Below the pieces are notes generated by a model, which had not been told where the DNA came from, searched no databases, and saw nothing but the letters and a program-made list of their open reading frames with translations. From Sulfurovum sp. (lineage in GTDB: Bacteria; Campylobacterota; Campylobacteria; Campylobacterales; Sulfurovaceae): a stretch of 9,114 nucleotides of DNA. A program made the translations under genes and the position numbers. Positions within the stretch are counted from its first letter, which is position 1; every line of letters begins with the position of its first letter. Below, one piece after another: positions 7,371 through 9,114 of the stretch. The DNA lies in assembly GCA_003978395.1 (NCBI GenBank), contig QNZV01000047.1:1-9114 (forward strand), written 5' to 3'.

Positions 7371-7465
7371 ATAATCCTAAATATCGGAGATTAAAAAGAT
7401 TAAGTTTAAAAATTTACTCTTTTTATGTCATTAATATTTAGATTAATAAATAAGGTAAAAATAAA

Positions 7466-8575
7466 ATGAACAAAACGTTAACAACATCAATGATTCTTGG
7501 GTTAACCCTTGGTACAAATATTGCTCATGCAAGTTTTTCTGATTGGTCAGAGATGTTAAAAGCCAAAAGTGCAGAAGCTGTTACTTGGGCAAAATCTATT
7601 AAACTAAACAAAAATACATTAAAAGGTGAAGCAGTTATCTGTTTGGCATCCGAAAAAAAAGAGTGGGGAGCTGAAACCATATCTCTATTTGAGAAAAAAT
7701 ATCCTAAAGTATCTTTGAAAGTTATCTATGAAGGTTCAGGAACTTTAATGGATAAACTCAACGATGGGAACTCAAACAAATGTTCAGTTGTCTCTCCTGC
7801 ATCTTCTGTTTCAGCACTTAGCTACACAGGATACAAAGCAGATAATTCAGTAGAACTTTTTTATAGCCCACTTGTAATGGTTAGTAATACAGAAAAACTT
7901 AAAGTTTTAGAAAAAACATTAGGAGGAGAACTTAGCCTATCTAATATAAATACTTATGCAGGAAAAAAATGGTCAGAAATTTCTGCTGAACATAAAAGTT
8001 GGGGAAAAAATAGAGTTGCATTTACCAATCCTGATAAATCAAACTCTGGTCTTGTAGCAATTATGTCAAAAGCTTATGCTTTTTTTGATGCATATGAACC
8101 AATTACATTAAAACAACTTAATGATGAAAAATTTCAAAGTGAAATGAAAAGCTTTTGGGATAACACTGAACACTCTAAAGTTTCAACAGGAAAATTAACA
8201 AAATCTTTCTTGGTTTCAACGCTTAGATACACAACTATATTTACCTATGAGAATATGGTTCCTGCTCTATTAGAGAAACATGGTAAGAAATTAACTGTAA
8301 GTTATCCATCTTATGCTGTGCTAAATGACCATCCAGCATGGATTATGGCTAAAGATGAAAATGAGAAAAAAATTGCACAAGTTTTGATTAACTTTTTCTT
8401 AGAAAAAGATTCTCAAAAGATAGCTGCTAAGTACGGATTCCGTCCTTCAAGTCCAGAAGTATCGGTATCTCCTAAACTTAGCTCTTTCTACAAAAGAGAT
8501 ATTGGAATTGTTGACTTACCAACAAATAACGATATTGTAGAAGCAATTAAAGATACTGCAAAAGGTAAGTGGTAA
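7466..8575 (+). CDS. Exported substrate-binding protein (periplasmic binding protein fold, SBP_bac_11-like)
   Basis: A 369-residue protein with a signal peptide (MNKTLTTSMILGLTLGTNIAHA, cut after A22). Features of type II periplasmic binding proteins of the molybdate/phosphate kind follow: a first strand at GEAVICLAS (54-62), EGSGTLMDKL at 89-98 in the ligand region, FTNPDKSNSGL at 186-196 (the TdPxxSxxG element that lines the binding cleft), SYPSYAVLNDHPAWIM at 279-294, and the QKIAAKYGFRP C-terminal helix and turn at 317-327. This combination is also seen in the binding-protein halves of bacterial VWA-domain proteins. The ligand is unknown; an oxyanion is a guess. No ABC permease or ATPase gene is next to it, so it is an orphan in this window. 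AAGG about ten bases before the ATG supports the start, and a strong promoter lies upstream. Annotation as PstS-like phosphate binding would overstate the evidence. Confidence 0.85.
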   Translation: MNKTLTTSMILGLTLGTNIAHASFSDWSEMLKAKSAEAVTWAKSIKLNKNTLKGEAVICLASEKKEWGAETISLFEKKYPKVSLKVIYEGSGTLMDKLNDGNSNKCSVVSPASSVSALSYTGYKADNSVELFYSPLVMVSNTEKLKVLEKTLGGELSLSNINTYAGKKWSEISAEHKSWGKNRVAFTNPDKSNSGLVAIMSKAYAFFDAYEPITLKQLNDEKFQSEMKSFWDNTEHSKVSTGKLTKSFLVSTLRYTTIFTYENMVPALLEKHGKKLTVSYPSYAVLNDHPAWIMAKDENEKKIAQVLINFFLEKDSQKIAAKYGFRPSSPEVSVSPKLSSFYKRDIGIVDLPTNNDIVEAIKDTAKGKW

Positions 8576-8765
8576 TCTGAAAAGCCTTAATGGCATTGAC
8601 CTTATCTCGTGACGAAACTTCAATTTCGTCACACCTACAAAAATCAAACCAACAAAACCAATTCCCTATAGTTTACCTCTATTGAATTTTCTGAATTTAG
8701 TACTTTTGCTATCTTTTGTAGTAGAATAAACAATAGAAACAGTAAAAAGCATCAGGAGTAGTAAA
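8576..8765. other. Intergenic spacer with palindrome and weak promoter
   Basis: Apart from the palindrome near its start, this 190-base spacer carries TAGAAT at 8722-8727, a possible -10 for the small membrane protein gene, with no -35 at a normal distance. No reading frame of note was found on either strand. Confidence 0.4.
8609..8632. repeat. Perfect 9-bp inverted repeat downstream of the binding-protein gene
   Basis: GTGACGAAA (8609-8617) and TTTCGTCAC (8624-8632) pair perfectly around a 6-base loop. It is much more GC-rich than its surroundings and lies 34 bases after the stop codon of the binding-protein gene. No T-run follows on either strand, so it is not a standard intrinsic terminator. 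It could be a REP-like dispersed palindrome, an mRNA 3'-end stabiliser or a protein binding site. Confidence 0.6.
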
Positions 8766-8966
8766 ATGAAAGAATTTTTCAAAACAATCTATGGAGTAGG
8801 TATACTCTTTTTCTATTATATGAAATGGTTAATTTTTATAGGATTGCCTATTCTCTATTTTGGGCTTGAGTACTCTTCAAATCTAACTATGAACATATTA
8901 TGGTTCTACTCATTAGGGCTTATTATAAAAGATTTTATTTATTTGGTTATTTTGAAAAAGAGATAA
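8766..8966 (+). CDS. Small membrane protein of 66 residues, function unknown
   Basis: The frame has a good ribosome binding site (AGGAG seven bases before the ATG), which argues for a real gene despite its size. The peptide is strongly hydrophobic with two likely transmembrane segments, about residues 8-33 (GVGILFFYYMKWLIFIGLPI) and 42-62 (including IKDFIYLVI), joined by a short loop with an acidic residue and serines, and it ends in KKR. The positive tail and the N-terminal lysines would favour both ends in the cytoplasm. No family is recognised. Its stop codon is directly followed by the 3' end of the tRNA gene on the other strand, so the two transcripts must overlap unless one ends inside the other gene. 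Confidence 0.65.
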   Translation: MKEFFKTIYGVGILFFYYMKWLIFIGLPILYFGLEYSSNLTMNILWFYSLGLIIKDFIYLVILKKR

Positions 8967-9043
8967 TGGTACGCCCATCAGGATTCGAACCTGAGACCTT
9001 CGGTACCGCAAACCGATGCTCTATCCAGCTGAGCTATGAGCGC
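8967..9043 (-). tRNA. tRNA-Arg, anticodon GCG
   Basis: The minus strand folds into a full 77-nt cloverleaf: acceptor GCGCTCA/TGGGCGT (with a G1-U72 wobble), D stem GCTC/GAGC, anticodon stem TCGGT/ACCGA with loop TTGCGGT, T arm TCAGG-TTCGAAT-CCTGA, discriminator A73 and encoded CCA. The loop gives anticodon GCG, reading CGC and by wobble CGU. C35 and A73 agree with arginine identity, and G37 after G36 fits m1G37. Most bacteria use an ACG anticodon (A34 turned into inosine) for this box, so GCG is noteworthy. Confidence 0.95.
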
Positions 9044-9058
9044 ACATATATTGAAAGG

Positions 9059-9087
9059 TTGAAATTATAGCTTATTTATGCTGTAAT
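9059..9087 (+). promoter_or_regulatory. Mirror promoter reading out of the window
   Basis: Because of the inverted repeat, the plus strand also carries TTGAAA (9059-9064) and TGTAAT (9082-9087) with 17 bases between. It would drive transcription to the right from about 9094. No gene start is visible before the window ends, so its target is unknown and the site may be only a by-product of the symmetry. Confidence 0.4.
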
Positions 9088-9092
9088 TTCAA
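9064..9092 (-). promoter_or_regulatory. Promoter of the tRNA-Arg gene
   Basis: On the minus strand TTGAAA (9087-9092) and TATAAT (9064-9069) are 17 bases apart, a near-consensus vegetative promoter. Transcription would start near 9057, about 14 bases before the mature tRNA 5' end. The promoter lies within an 11-bp near-perfect inverted repeat (9061-9071 and 9080-9090). Confidence 0.7.
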
Positions 9093-9114
9093 GAGAAAAG
9101 ATAAAATTTTTATC

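Noticed and set aside
8967..9043. tRNA gene as the attachment site of an integrated element
   Set aside because: The tRNA 3' end faces into the window, but I found no second copy of its 3' sequence and no integrase gene here.
9100..9114. GATAAAA-T-TTTTATC inverted repeat at the window edge
   Set aside because: One-base centre cannot form a hairpin loop as it stands, all but the end bases are A/T, and the context is cut off.

Overview
The window looks like a chromosomal segment of a low-GC Campylobacterota member (Arcobacter, Sulfurimonas or Sulfurovum type). This rests on the A+T-rich composition, the codon choice, the short AT-only promoters and the general look of the proteins; no marker gene fixes the genus. 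No CRISPR array, insertion sequence, rRNA or phage structural gene is visible.

Left part (1-2170): the 3' end of an unidentified plus-strand gene stops at 179. It converges on a minus-strand gene (327-2081) for a complete superfamily 1 helicase with an N-terminal NERD nuclease-like domain, a DNA-processing enzyme that may be accessory or defensive.

Middle (2171-5150): a minus-strand gene for penicillin-binding protein 1C (pbpC) is broken by a one-base frameshift near 2957-2970, which separates the glycosyltransferase and most of the transpeptidase from the KTGTS motif and the C-terminal domain. It is divergent from a plus-strand gene for a lipid-anchored, non-specific DNA/RNA endonuclease (4426-5121). 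A hairpin carrying the nuclease stop codon in its loop lies between that gene and the next, convergent one.

Right part (5151-9114): a minus-strand gene encodes an exported protein of about 15 WD40-type repeats. Divergent from it, across a 236-bp regulatory region with a good promoter (TTGACT, 17 bp, TATACT) and tandem AATTTAAATT palindromes, lies a gene for an exported substrate-binding protein. After it come a strong 9-bp palindrome, a 66-residue membrane protein gene and, abutting its stop codon with no gap, a tRNA-Arg(GCG) gene on the minus strand driven by a nearly palindromic promoter.

The genes do not form one operon and share no evident pathway. Four of the five larger loci (PBP1C, nuclease lipoprotein, WD40 protein, binding protein) are cell-envelope or exported proteins; the helicase is cytoplasmic. 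I see no clearly new multi-gene system. The points most worth following are the NERD-helicase, the WD40 protein with its unusual C-terminus, the pbpC frameshift and the palindromic sites.
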